From the NCBI RefSeq assembly GCF_014266025.1, contig NZ_JACMYC010000002.1:310001-374000 (forward strand): a DNA stretch of 64,000 nucleotides, read 5' to 3'. Both the position numbers and the translations under genes were made by a program. The stretch comes from Nocardioides deserti (GTDB lineage Bacteria > Actinomycetota > Actinomycetes > Propionibacteriales > Nocardioidaceae). The notes beneath the pieces are model-generated. The model saw only the letters and a program-made list of their open reading frames with translations, was not told where the DNA came from and made no database searches. This document shows, in pieces, positions 17,154 through 24,965 of this stretch (position 1 is its first letter; every line of letters begins with the position of its first letter).

Positions 17154-17926
17154 CCGGCGCACGCGTACTGGTCACGGGCGCAGCCTCCGGCCTGGGCAAG
17201 GCGCTCACCGAGGCGTTCCGTGCCCGCGGCGACGCGGTCCTCGCGACCGACCTCGCCGAGGGGGCCGACCTCCGCCTCGACATCACGTCCGACGAGGACT
17301 GGGCGGCCGCGGTCGACCACGTCGAGCGGACCTGGGGCGGCCTCGACGTGCTGGTCAACAACGCCGGCGTCGCGGGCGGAGGGCGGCTCGACGTCGCCAC
17401 GCTCGACGAGTGGCAGTGGATCACCGAGATCAACCTGTTCGGCGCCGTCCGGGGCACGCGGGCGTTCGTCCCGATGCTCAAGCGGCAGGGCTCCGGGCGG
17501 ATCGTCAACGTCGCGTCGCTCGCCGGCCTGGTGCACCCGGGCGGGATGGCGTCGTACAACGCGGTCAAGGCGGCCGTCGTCGCGCTGACCGAGACCACCG
17601 GCCACGAGCTGGCGTCGTACGGCGTGACCGCGCACGTGGTCTGCCCGTCGTACTTCCGCACCAACCTGATGAGCTCCCTGCGGGGCAGCGACACCACGCT
17701 CGGCGCGGTGATGAGCAAGCTGGTCGACGAGTCGCCGACGAGCGCGGAGGAGGTGGCCGCGGCGGTGCTCGCGGGGATCGACCGCGGCGACGAGGTGATC
17801 CTGCCCGACCAGGCGGCGCGGGACGCCTACGCGCTCAAGGTGGGTGACCGGGCGACGTACGACGCGGTGATGCGCGCCCAGGCGGTCAAGCTCGACCGGA
17901 TGGGACAGACGGGGGGCCAGGCATGA
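17150..17926 (+). CDS. short-chain dehydrogenase/reductase (classical SDR)
   Basis: A 258-residue NAD(P)-dependent oxidoreductase. It has the cofactor motif TGAASGLG, NNAG, catalytic serine in IVNVASLAG and YNAVK. The Asp in ATDLAEG after the second strand favours NAD(H). The ATG overlaps the dehydrogenase stop and its own stop overlaps the kinase start by 4 bases, so it is firmly inside the operon. In that context it may oxidise a hydroxyacyl intermediate, which is an inference. Confidence 0.9.
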   Translation: MTGARVLVTGAASGLGKALTEAFRARGDAVLATDLAEGADLRLDITSDEDWAAAVDHVERTWGGLDVLVNNAGVAGGGRLDVATLDEWQWITEINLFGAVRGTRAFVPMLKRQGSGRIVNVASLAGLVHPGGMASYNAVKAAVVALTETTGHELASYGVTAHVVCPSYFRTNLMSSLRGSDTTLGAVMSKLVDESPTSAEEVAAAVLAGIDRGDEVILPDQAARDAYALKVGDRATYDAVMRAQAVKLDRMGQTGGQA

Positions 17927-19023
17927 GCAGCACCGACAGCGGCAACCCGGCCAAGCCGGTCCGCGAGGAGGACGCCTTCGACGCGGCGGCCGTGAGCGCC
18001 TGGCTCGACGGACAGGGCGCGGGCGTCGGCCCGATCGACGAGGTCCGCCAGTTCAGCGGCGGCGCGTCGAACCTGACGTACCTCCTCGTCGCCGGCGACC
18101 GCGAGCTGATCCTGCGCCGCCCGCCGGCCGGCAAGAAGGCGGCCGGGGCGCACGACATGGGCCGCGAGTTCCGCATCCAGTCCGCGCTCGCGCCGGTCTT
18201 CCCGTACGTCGCCGGCATGGTCGGCCACTGCACCGACGAGGCGGTGATCGGCTCGGAGTTCTACGTGATGGAGAAAGTGCCGGGGCTGATCCTGCGCTCG
18301 GAGTTCCCCCGCGAGGTGAGCGCCGAGGAGGCCGACGCGCTGTGCGAGCGGGCGCTCGACGTGCTCGTCGCGCTGCACTCGGTCGACGTGCCGGCCGTGC
18401 CGGAGCTGGCGGCGCTCGGCCGCGGCGAGGGGTACGTCGGCCGGCAGGTGCGCGGCTGGGTCGGCCGCATGGCCGACGCGCGCACCGACGACACCGGCGA
18501 CTGGTCCGACGTGGTGGCGTGGATCGAGGAGCACCAGCCCGCGGACGTGGCGCAGGTGCTGATCCACAACGACTTCCGCTTCGACAACCTCGTGCTCGAC
18601 GACGACGACCAGCAGCTCGCGGTGCGCGCGGTGCTCGACTGGGAGATGGCCACCGTGGGCGACCCGCTCATGGACCTCTCCTCGACGCTGGCCTACTGGG
18701 TCGAGGCGGCGGACGACGAGCTGTTCCAGCTGTTCCGCCGGCAGCCGACCAACGCCCCCGGCATGTGGACCCGCGACCAGCTCGTCGAGCGCTACTGCGC
18801 GCGGATGGGCTACGAGATCACCGCCGACCAGCGGCTGTTCTACGAGGTCTTCGGCCTGTTCCGGCTCGCGGTCATCGCCCAGCAGATCTGGTACCGCTAC
18901 GTGCACAAGCAGACCACCAACGAGTCGCACGCGGTGCTGGGCCAGGTGGTCGCCTACCTCGAGGCGCGCTGCCGCCGGCTGATCGCCGAGCACGGCTCGG
19001 GAACCCCGGGAAGCCCCGCCTGA
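17923..19023 (+). CDS. APH-family phosphotransferase (ACAD10/11 kinase-like, LvaA-like)
   Basis: A 366-residue kinase-fold protein. FSGGASNLTYLL is the nucleotide loop, LILRRPP carries the ATP-binding lysine-equivalent region, LIHNDFRFDNLVLD is the Brenner motif with catalytic Asp, and VLDWEMATVGDP carries the metal-binding Asp. This subgroup is found fused to or beside ACAD10/11-type dehydrogenases and, as LvaA, phosphorylates 4-hydroxyacyl-CoA in levulinate catabolism. Antibiotic phosphorylation is unlikely given the acyl-CoA operon. Start and stop overlap both neighbours. Confidence 0.88.
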   Translation: MSSTDSGNPAKPVREEDAFDAAAVSAWLDGQGAGVGPIDEVRQFSGGASNLTYLLVAGDRELILRRPPAGKKAAGAHDMGREFRIQSALAPVFPYVAGMVGHCTDEAVIGSEFYVMEKVPGLILRSEFPREVSAEEADALCERALDVLVALHSVDVPAVPELAALGRGEGYVGRQVRGWVGRMADARTDDTGDWSDVVAWIEEHQPADVAQVLIHNDFRFDNLVLDDDDQQLAVRAVLDWEMATVGDPLMDLSSTLAYWVEAADDELFQLFRRQPTNAPGMWTRDQLVERYCARMGYEITADQRLFYEVFGLFRLAVIAQQIWYRYVHKQTTNESHAVLGQVVAYLEARCRRLIAEHGSGTPGSPA

Positions 19024-19703
19024 TGGGCGTCCTGCTGCTCGTCCGGCACGGCCAGGCGTCCTTCGGGTCCGACGACTACGACGTGCTGTCCGACACCGGT
19101 CAGGAGCAGGCACGGCTGCTCGGCAAGCACCTCGCCGGGCACGGCGTCACGCCCGACGTGGTGGTCCGCGGCGACATGCGCCGGCACCGCGAGACCGCCG
19201 ACGGGATGCTCGAGGGCGGCGGCTGGGCCACGTCGGTCGAGATCGACCCCGGGTGGGACGAGTTCGACCACCTCGGCGTCGTCGCCGCCCACCCCGACCT
19301 CGTCGCCGCGACCGACGACCGGCGGGCGTTCCAGCGCGCCTTCGAGGAGGCGACCGCGCGCTGGGCCTCCGGCGCCGACGACGCGGCGTACCCCGAGCCG
19401 TGGTCGGGCTTCGTCGGCCGGGTCCGCGACGCGCTCGAGCGGGCGTGCGCGCAGGCCGGCCCCGGCGGGACCGCCGTGGTCGTCACCTCCGGCGGTCCGA
19501 TCGCGGTCGCCGCCGCGGCGCTCGTCGACCCGCCGGTCGACGGGGGTGGCGACGCCGCTACGACCGCCCGCCTGTGGAGCCGCTTCAACACGGTCGTCGT
19601 GAACTCGTCGTACTCCCGTGTCGTCGTCGGCTCCACCGGCCCCCGCCTGCTCACCTTCAACGAGCACGCCCACCTCGATGGGGAGACGCTCACCTACCGC
19701 TGA
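19023..19703 (+). CDS. histidine phosphatase family protein
   Basis: A 226-residue phosphoglycerate-mutase-like phosphatase. The catalytic histidine lies in LLVRHGQAS near the N-terminus; a later Arg (MRRHRETAD) and an acidic EFDHL-like region complete the phosphate pocket, and the second histidine usually in a GH pair is replaced around VVTSGGPIAV. The ATG overlaps the kinase stop by one base, the last gene of the operon. Whether it acts on the product of the kinase, or on a pathway side product, cannot be read from sequence. Confidence 0.85.
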   Translation: MGVLLLVRHGQASFGSDDYDVLSDTGQEQARLLGKHLAGHGVTPDVVVRGDMRRHRETADGMLEGGGWATSVEIDPGWDEFDHLGVVAAHPDLVAATDDRRAFQRAFEEATARWASGADDAAYPEPWSGFVGRVRDALERACAQAGPGGTAVVVTSGGPIAVAAAALVDPPVDGGGDAATTARLWSRFNTVVVNSSYSRVVVGSTGPRLLTFNEHAHLDGETLTYR

Positions 19704-19707
19704 GCGG

Positions 19708-20466
19708 TCACATCAGCTTCTTGAACACCCCGAGCGGCGCGTGCTTCATGACGACCGAGAGGGGCGCCCACGGCAGGCGCGGGACGCAGGCGGAGTCGAC
19801 CTGCTTCTCGATCGCCTCGACCATCGCGCGGACGCCGACGTCGGTGGGGACCATCATCTTGGTCTTCTGGGCGACCTTCTCGTTCATCTCCGAGGCGATG
19901 TAGCCGGGGTAGAGCACGGTCACCTTGACCGTCTTCCCCAGCGGCTTGCCGTGCAGCTCGTTGCGGATGCCTTCGGCCAGGTAGGCCGCGCCGATCTTGG
20001 TGGCGGCGTATGTCGTCATCGTCTTCGGCATGCCTCGCATCGCCGACATCGAGGAGACCATCACCAGGTGGCCGGCCTGCTGGTCACGAAAGACCTCCAT
20101 CGCGGCCTCGGTCTGGGTCAGCGCGCCGACGAAGTTCGTCACCGCCGTCTCGCGGTTGGCCGCCTGGCCGCCGGTGCCGAGCGGAGCGCCCTTGCCGAGG
20201 CCGGCGTTGACGACCACGCGGTCGAGCGATCCGAGGTCGCGACGGAACGCGCGGAAGGTCTCGAAGACGGCGTCCTCGTCCACCACGTCGAGGGTGCGGG
20301 TCTCGACGCGGCGCTCGGGGTGGGCGGCGAGGATCTCGGCCCTGAGCTCGGTCAGCCGCTCCTCGCGGCGGGCGCAGAGGGCGAGGTCGTTGCCGCGCGC
20401 GGCGAGCTGGCGGGCCATCTCCGCCCCGAGGCCGCTGGACGCGCCGGTGATGAGGGTCGTGGTCAT
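19708..20466 (-). CDS. short-chain dehydrogenase/reductase
   Basis: A 252-residue SDR with TGASSGLG, NAGLG, the serine in LVMVSSMSAMRG and YAATK, plus a C-terminal hydrophobic helix near PWAPLSVVMKHAPLGVF that may touch the membrane. The ATG at 20466 starts directly at the Rossmann fold. It converges with the phosphatase gene (4 bases between stops) and is divergent from the TetR gene across the 26-bp palindrome, so it is probably part of that regulon. Confidence 0.88.
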   Translation of the reverse strand: MTTTLITGASSGLGAEMARQLAARGNDLALCARREERLTELRAEILAAHPERRVETRTLDVVDEDAVFETFRAFRRDLGSLDRVVVNAGLGKGAPLGTGGQAANRETAVTNFVGALTQTEAAMEVFRDQQAGHLVMVSSMSAMRGMPKTMTTYAATKIGAAYLAEGIRNELHGKPLGKTVKVTVLYPGYIASEMNEKVAQKTKMMVPTDVGVRAMVEAIEKQVDSACVPRLPWAPLSVVMKHAPLGVFKKLM

Positions 20467-20530
20467 GGTGCGAAGTCTGCCCTGCGGCCGTGCCACCTCG
20501 ACCCTGCGGGCGCGCCACGCGGGCGGACAA

Positions 20531-20556
20531 ACAAACAGTCAGGCTTGACTGTTTGT
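20531..20556. promoter_or_regulatory. TetR operator, perfect 11-bp arms
   Basis: ACAAACAGTCA (20531-20541) and TGACTGTTTGT (20546-20556) are perfect reverse complements around GGCT. The site lies between the divergent SDR and TetR genes, 24 bases before the TetR GTG, and includes TTGACT (20545-20550), a possible -35. It is the likely autoregulatory operator for the TetR-AtuA-carboxylase operon. Confidence 0.75.
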
Positions 20557-20580
20557 GGGGTTCGGGGTCATGCTGACGCC

Positions 20581-21210
20581 GTGACGACCCCTCCCGGCGC
20601 GACGCGTGTGAGCCAGGAGGAGCGGACCCGTACGATGCGGGCCCGGCTGCTCGAGGCGACGGTGGAGTGCCTGGTCGAGCGCGGCTTCAGCGGCACGTCG
20701 ACGACGCTCGTCTCCGAGCGGGCCGGGGTGAGCCGCGGGGCGCAGCTGCACCACTTCCCGACCAAGAACGCGCTCGTCGTCGCCGCGGTCGAGCACCTCT
20801 CCGACGTGCGCCGCGACGAGCTCGACGCCGCCGCCGCGGCGCTGCCGACCGGCCGGCGGCGTACCCGTGCGGTCCTGCACATGCTCGGCGACCACTTCGC
20901 CTCGCCGCTCTTCGTCGCGGCGCTCGAGCTGTGGGTCGCCGCCCGCACCGATGAGGCGCTGTTGGAGGCCGTCGCGCCGCTGGAGCAGCGGATCGGCCGC
21001 GAGACCCACCGGCTGACCGTCGAGCTGCTCGGCGCGGACGAGTCGCGCCCGGGCGTGCGCGAGCTGGTCCAGGCGACCCTCGACCTGGTCCGCGGCCTCG
21101 GGCTCGCCGACACGATCACCGACGACGCCCGCCGGCGCCGCCGCATCCTCGACCAGTGGGCCGACACGCTCGACGCCGCGCTCGCCACCTCCGGGAAGGA
21201 CGACAGATGA
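20581..21210 (+). CDS. TetR family transcriptional regulator
   Basis: A 209-residue repressor. The N-terminal helix-turn-helix reads LLEATVECLVERGF, then TSTTLVSERAGVSRGAQLHHFPTK, with the HHF variant of the YYHF signature. The C-terminal ligand domain is helical. The GTG at 20581 follows a perfect palindrome. The ATG of the next gene overlaps its stop, making it the first gene of a seven-gene operon for acyl-CoA and carboxylase enzymes. The inducer may be an acyl-CoA of that pathway. Confidence 0.9.
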   Translation: MTTPPGATRVSQEERTRTMRARLLEATVECLVERGFSGTSTTLVSERAGVSRGAQLHHFPTKNALVVAAVEHLSDVRRDELDAAAAALPTGRRRTRAVLHMLGDHFASPLFVAALELWVAARTDEALLEAVAPLEQRIGRETHRLTVELLGADESRPGVRELVQATLDLVRGLGLADTITDDARRRRRILDQWADTLDAALATSGKDDR

Positions 21211-22013
21211 CCCTGCTCGAGGACCTCCTCGCGGACCTGCGGGCCGAGGGCGACCAGCTGTACGCCGCCGTCTCGGGCCTCGACGCGGACGGCTGGGCCA
21301 CGCCCACCCCCGCGCCGGGCTGGAGCGTGGCGACGCAGGTGGCGCACCTGGTGTGGACCGACGAGGTGGCCGTGCTGTCCGCCCGGTCCGCGGTCGGGGA
21401 CGACGCGGGCGAGGACGCCTGGGACGAGCTGGTCCGCGGGGCCGCCGCCGACCCCGATGGCTTCGTCGACGCGGGCGCCCACGAGATCGCCGCGCTGGCG
21501 CCGCTGGCCCTCCTGGCCCGCTGGGGCACCGCGCGCGACGACCTGTCCCGCGCGCTGCGCGAGCTGCCGGCCGGCACGAAGCTGCCGTGGTTCGGCCCGC
21601 CCATGTCCGCCGCCTCGATGGCGACCGCGCGCTTCATGGAGACCTGGGCGCACTCCCTCGACGTCCACGAGGCGCTGGGTCGGGAGCCGGAGGTCACCGA
21701 CCGGGTCCGCCACGTCGTCTTCCTAGGCGTCCGCACCCGCGACTTCTCCTTCGCCACGCGTGGCCTGACGCCGCCGACCGACGAGTTCCGCGTCCAGCTG
21801 ACCGCCCCGAGCGGTGAGACCTGGGCGTTCGGCCCGGAGGACGCCACCCAGTCGGTGACCGGCTCCGCGCTCGACCTGGCCCGGCTGGTCACCCAGCGGG
21901 TCCACCGGTCCGACACCGACCTGGTCGCCGTCGGTCCCGACGCGGACCGCTGGCTGGACGTGGCCCAGTGCTTCGCCGGCCCTCCGGGAGAGGGGAGGCA
22001 GCCCCGTGGCTGA
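21207..22013 (+). CDS. TIGR03084-like/maleylpyruvate isomerase-fold metal-binding protein
   Basis: A 268-residue protein of the DinB-like mycothiol-associated superfamily. The metal-binding histidines seem to be in ATQVAHLVWTDE and ETWAHSLDVHEALG. Close relatives are a conserved actinobacterial family usually found beside AtuA and acyl-CoA genes; no reaction has been assigned that I know of. It overlaps the TetR gene by 4 bases and the AtuA gene by 8 bases, so it is likely to act in the same pathway, perhaps as a thiol-dependent isomerase. Confidence 0.75.
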   Translation: MTLLEDLLADLRAEGDQLYAAVSGLDADGWATPTPAPGWSVATQVAHLVWTDEVAVLSARSAVGDDAGEDAWDELVRGAAADPDGFVDAGAHEIAALAPLALLARWGTARDDLSRALRELPAGTKLPWFGPPMSAASMATARFMETWAHSLDVHEALGREPEVTDRVRHVVFLGVRTRDFSFATRGLTPPTDEFRVQLTAPSGETWAFGPEDATQSVTGSALDLARLVTQRVHRSDTDLVAVGPDADRWLDVAQCFAGPPGEGRQPRG

Positions 22014-23796
22014 CCCGACGAGCACCGGCACGAGCCCGCTGCGCATCGGCAACTGCTCCGGCTTCTACGGCGACCGGCTCTCCGCGATGCGCGAGATGCT
22101 CGAGGGCAGCCCCCACGACGGATCCGGGCTCGACGTGCTCACCGGCGACTACCTCGCCGAGCTGACCATGCTCATCCTCGGCAAGGACACGATGAAGGAC
22201 CCGGGCCTCGGCTACGCGCGCACCTTCGTCCGCCAGCTCGAGGACTGCCTGGGCCTCGCGCTCGAGCGCGGTACCCGCATCGTCAGCAACGCCGGCGGCC
22301 TCAACCCGGCCGGCCTGGCCGACAAGGTCCGTGAGGTCGCCCGCGGTCTGGGCCTCGACGTCGCGGTCGCCCACGTCGAGGGCGACGACCTGCGCCCGCG
22401 CGCCGACGAGCTCGGCCTCGGTGGCGCGCTCACCGCGAACGCCTACCTCGGCGGCTTCGGCATCGCCGCCGCTCTCACGGCCGGCGCGGACGTCGTCGTC
22501 ACCGGCCGGGTCACCGACGCCAGCCTGGTCGTCGGCCCGGCGGCGGCGCACCACGGCTGGACGCCGGACTCGTACGACGAGCTGGCCGGCGCCGTCGTCG
22601 CCGGTCACGTGCTCGAGTGCGGCACCCAGGCCACCGGCGGCAACTTCTCCGGCTTCCGCGAGCTCATCAGCAGCGGCCGGATGGACCCGACCAAGCCGCT
22701 CGGCTTCCCGCTGGCCGAGGTGGCCGCGGACGGCTCGAGCGTCATCACCAAGCACGCCGGCACCGGCGGCGCGGTCACGGTCGACACCGTCACCGCGCAG
22801 CTGGTCTACGAGATCCAGTCGACCCGCTACCTCGGCCCCGACGTGACCACCCACCTCGACACCGTCCGCCTCGAGGAGGTCGGCGCGGACCGGGTCGCGA
22901 TCACCGGCGTCCGCGGGGAGGCGCCGCCCGAGCGGCTCAAGGTCTGCGTCAACGAGCTCGGCGGCTTCCGCAACACCGCGGAGTTCGTGCTGACCGGCCT
23001 CGACATCGACGCCAAGGCCGACTGGCTGCGCGAGCAGCTGGCTCCGGCGCTCACCGCGGAGTCGGTCACCTGGACCCGCACGGCGCTGCCGCCCGCCGAC
23101 GCCGACACCGAGGAGGGCGCGTCCGCCCTGCTGCGGGTCACCGTCATGGACCCCGAGGCCGGCCCCGTCGGCAAGGCGTTCACCGGCCCCGCAGTCGAGC
23201 TCGCGCTGGCGTCGTACCCCGGCTTCACCATGACCGGCCCGCCCGCCGCCCCCACGCCGTACGGCGTCTACCGCCCGGAGTACGTCGACCGCGCGGCCGT
23301 CACCCACACGGTCGTCCACGCCGACGGCCGGCGCGAGGTCGTGCCCGACCCGCCGACGGCGCTCCCGGCCGCGGCCGAGGAGGCGGGCGACACCGGCCGG
23401 CGGCCCTCGCCGTACCCGGCGCCGCTGGACTCCCTGACCCGCCGGGCCCCGCTCGGCAGCTTCGTCCACGCCCGCTCGGGCGACAAGGGCGGCGACGCCA
23501 ACCTCGGCCTGTGGGTCGGCCGGACCGGCGACACCGAGCTCGACGAGGCCCGCACCACCTGGCTCTCGAAGCTCATCACCCCGCGGAAGATCCGCGAGCT
23601 GGTGCCCGAGGCTGCCGACCTGCCGCCCGACGCGGTCCAGGTCTACCTGCTGCCGAACCTCGGCGCGGTCAACGTCGTCATCAAGGGCCTGCTCGGACGG
23701 GGGGTCGCCGCGTCGACCCGCTTCGACCCGCAGGCCAAGGGGCTCGGCGAGTGGGTCCGCTCGCGCGTCGTGCACGTCCAGGAAGGACTCTTGTGA
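22006..23796 (+). CDS. acyclic terpene utilisation AtuA-like protein (DUF1446)
   Basis: A 596-residue cytoplasmic protein. The N-terminal about 450 residues form the AtuA/DUF1446 domain (IGNCSGFYGDR near the start; VSNAGGLNPAGLADKV; VTGRVTDASLVVGP; GGNFSGF). The last about 110 residues form the AtuA-like ferredoxin-fold domain (LGSFVHARSGDKGGDANLGLW). AtuA is needed for growth on citronellol/geraniol in pseudomonads, but its catalytic role is unsettled. Here it is followed by acyl-CoA dehydrogenase and carboxylase genes, matching the Atu context. Confidence 0.88.
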   Translation: MADPTSTGTSPLRIGNCSGFYGDRLSAMREMLEGSPHDGSGLDVLTGDYLAELTMLILGKDTMKDPGLGYARTFVRQLEDCLGLALERGTRIVSNAGGLNPAGLADKVREVARGLGLDVAVAHVEGDDLRPRADELGLGGALTANAYLGGFGIAAALTAGADVVVTGRVTDASLVVGPAAAHHGWTPDSYDELAGAVVAGHVLECGTQATGGNFSGFRELISSGRMDPTKPLGFPLAEVAADGSSVITKHAGTGGAVTVDTVTAQLVYEIQSTRYLGPDVTTHLDTVRLEEVGADRVAITGVRGEAPPERLKVCVNELGGFRNTAEFVLTGLDIDAKADWLREQLAPALTAESVTWTRTALPPADADTEEGASALLRVTVMDPEAGPVGKAFTGPAVELALASYPGFTMTGPPAAPTPYGVYRPEYVDRAAVTHTVVHADGRREVVPDPPTALPAAAEEAGDTGRRPSPYPAPLDSLTRRAPLGSFVHARSGDKGGDANLGLWVGRTGDTELDEARTTWLSKLITPRKIRELVPEAADLPPDAVQVYLLPNLGAVNVVIKGLLGRGVAASTRFDPQAKGLGEWVRSRVVHVQEGLL

Positions 23797-24965
23797 GCCA
23801 GAACGCCCAGACCGACCAGGCCGACCACCGGCAGGCGCTGACCGAGCTGGGCGCGGAGTTCACCCGGCGCGAGATCGCCCCGCACCTCGCCGTGTGGGAG
23901 GCCGCACGGGAGGTCCCGCGCGAGCTGCACGTGAGCGCGGCCAAGCAGGGTCTGCTCGGCATCAGCTTCCCCGAGGAGCAGGGCGGCGAGGGCGGCGACC
24001 TGCTCGACACGATCGCGCTCCAGGAGGGCATGCTCTCCGCCGGCGCGTCCAGTGGCCTGCTCTCCGCGCTGTTCACCCACGGCATCGCGCTGCCGCACAT
24101 CTCCGCGCACGGCTCGGCCGACCTCGTCGACCGCTACGTCCGCCCGACGCTGGCGGGCGAGAAGATCGGCTCGCTCGCCATCACCGAGCCCGGCGGCGGA
24201 TCCGACGTCGGCAACCTGCGCACCACGGCCGTGCGTGACGGGGACGTCTACGTCGTCAACGGCTCCAAGACCTTCATCACCAGCGCCACCCGCGCGGACT
24301 TCGTGACCACCGCGGTCCGCACCGGCGGCAGTGCCGGCTCAGGGGGAGGCGCCGCGGGCGTCAGCCTGCTCGTCGTGGACACCGACACGCCCGGCTTCAG
24401 CGTGACCCGCAAGCTGGAGAAGATGGGCTGGCACTGCTCGGACACCGCGGAGCTGTCGTACGTCGACGTGCGGGTGCCGGTCGGCAACCTGGTCGGCGAG
24501 GAGAACGCCGGCTTCTGGTACATCGCCGAGCAGTTCGTCGTCGAGCGGATGGCCCTCGCCGTCCACGCCTACGGCATCGCCGCGCGGTCGCTGGCGCTGG
24601 CCAAGGAGCACTGCCAGCAGCGCGAGACCTTCGGCGAGCCGCTCATCAAGCGCCAGGTCGTGCGGCACAAGCTGGTCGAGATGCAGAGGCAGGTGTGGGT
24701 CGCGCGCTGCTACGTCATGGACACGGCTCGCAGGCATGTAGCAGGTGAGAACGTCATCGCCGAGGCGTGCCTGGCCAAGCAGACCGCGTGCGAGACCGCG
24801 ACCTTCGTCTGCCACGAGGCCGTCCAGCTCTTCGGCGGGGCGGGGTACATGAACGGCACCGAGGTCGAGATGCACTACCGCGACGCGCGCCTGCTGCCCA
24901 TCGGCGGCGGCGCCACCGAGGTGCTGACCGACCTCGCCGCCAAGCTCCTGGGCTACACCTCGTGA
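23793..24965 (+). CDS. acyl-CoA dehydrogenase
   Basis: A 390-residue FAD-dependent dehydrogenase introducing the 2,3 double bond into an acyl-CoA. Motifs are LAITEPGGGSDVGNLRT, KTFITSATRADF and, at the C-terminus, QLFGGAGYMNGTEVEMHYRDARLLPIGGGATEV. Gly-Gly-Ala replaces the usual YEGT acidic region, so the catalytic base may be internal as in isovaleryl- or long-chain type enzymes. GTG start with GGAAGG upstream, overlapping AtuA by 4 bases. In this operon it would prepare the substrate for the carboxylase, like citronellyl-CoA dehydrogenase AtuD. Confidence 0.88.
   Translation: MSQNAQTDQADHRQALTELGAEFTRREIAPHLAVWEAAREVPRELHVSAAKQGLLGISFPEEQGGEGGDLLDTIALQEGMLSAGASSGLLSALFTHGIALPHISAHGSADLVDRYVRPTLAGEKIGSLAITEPGGGSDVGNLRTTAVRDGDVYVVNGSKTFITSATRADFVTTAVRTGGSAGSGGGAAGVSLLVVDTDTPGFSVTRKLEKMGWHCSDTAELSYVDVRVPVGNLVGEENAGFWYIAEQFVVERMALAVHAYGIAARSLALAKEHCQQRETFGEPLIKRQVVRHKLVEMQRQVWVARCYVMDTARRHVAGENVIAEACLAKQTACETATFVCHEAVQLFGGAGYMNGTEVEMHYRDARLLPIGGGATEVLTDLAAKLLGYTS

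Noticed and set aside
17923-19023. Aminoglycoside resistance gene
   Set aside because: APH fold is present, but the operon and dehydrogenase partner indicate acyl-CoA metabolism.
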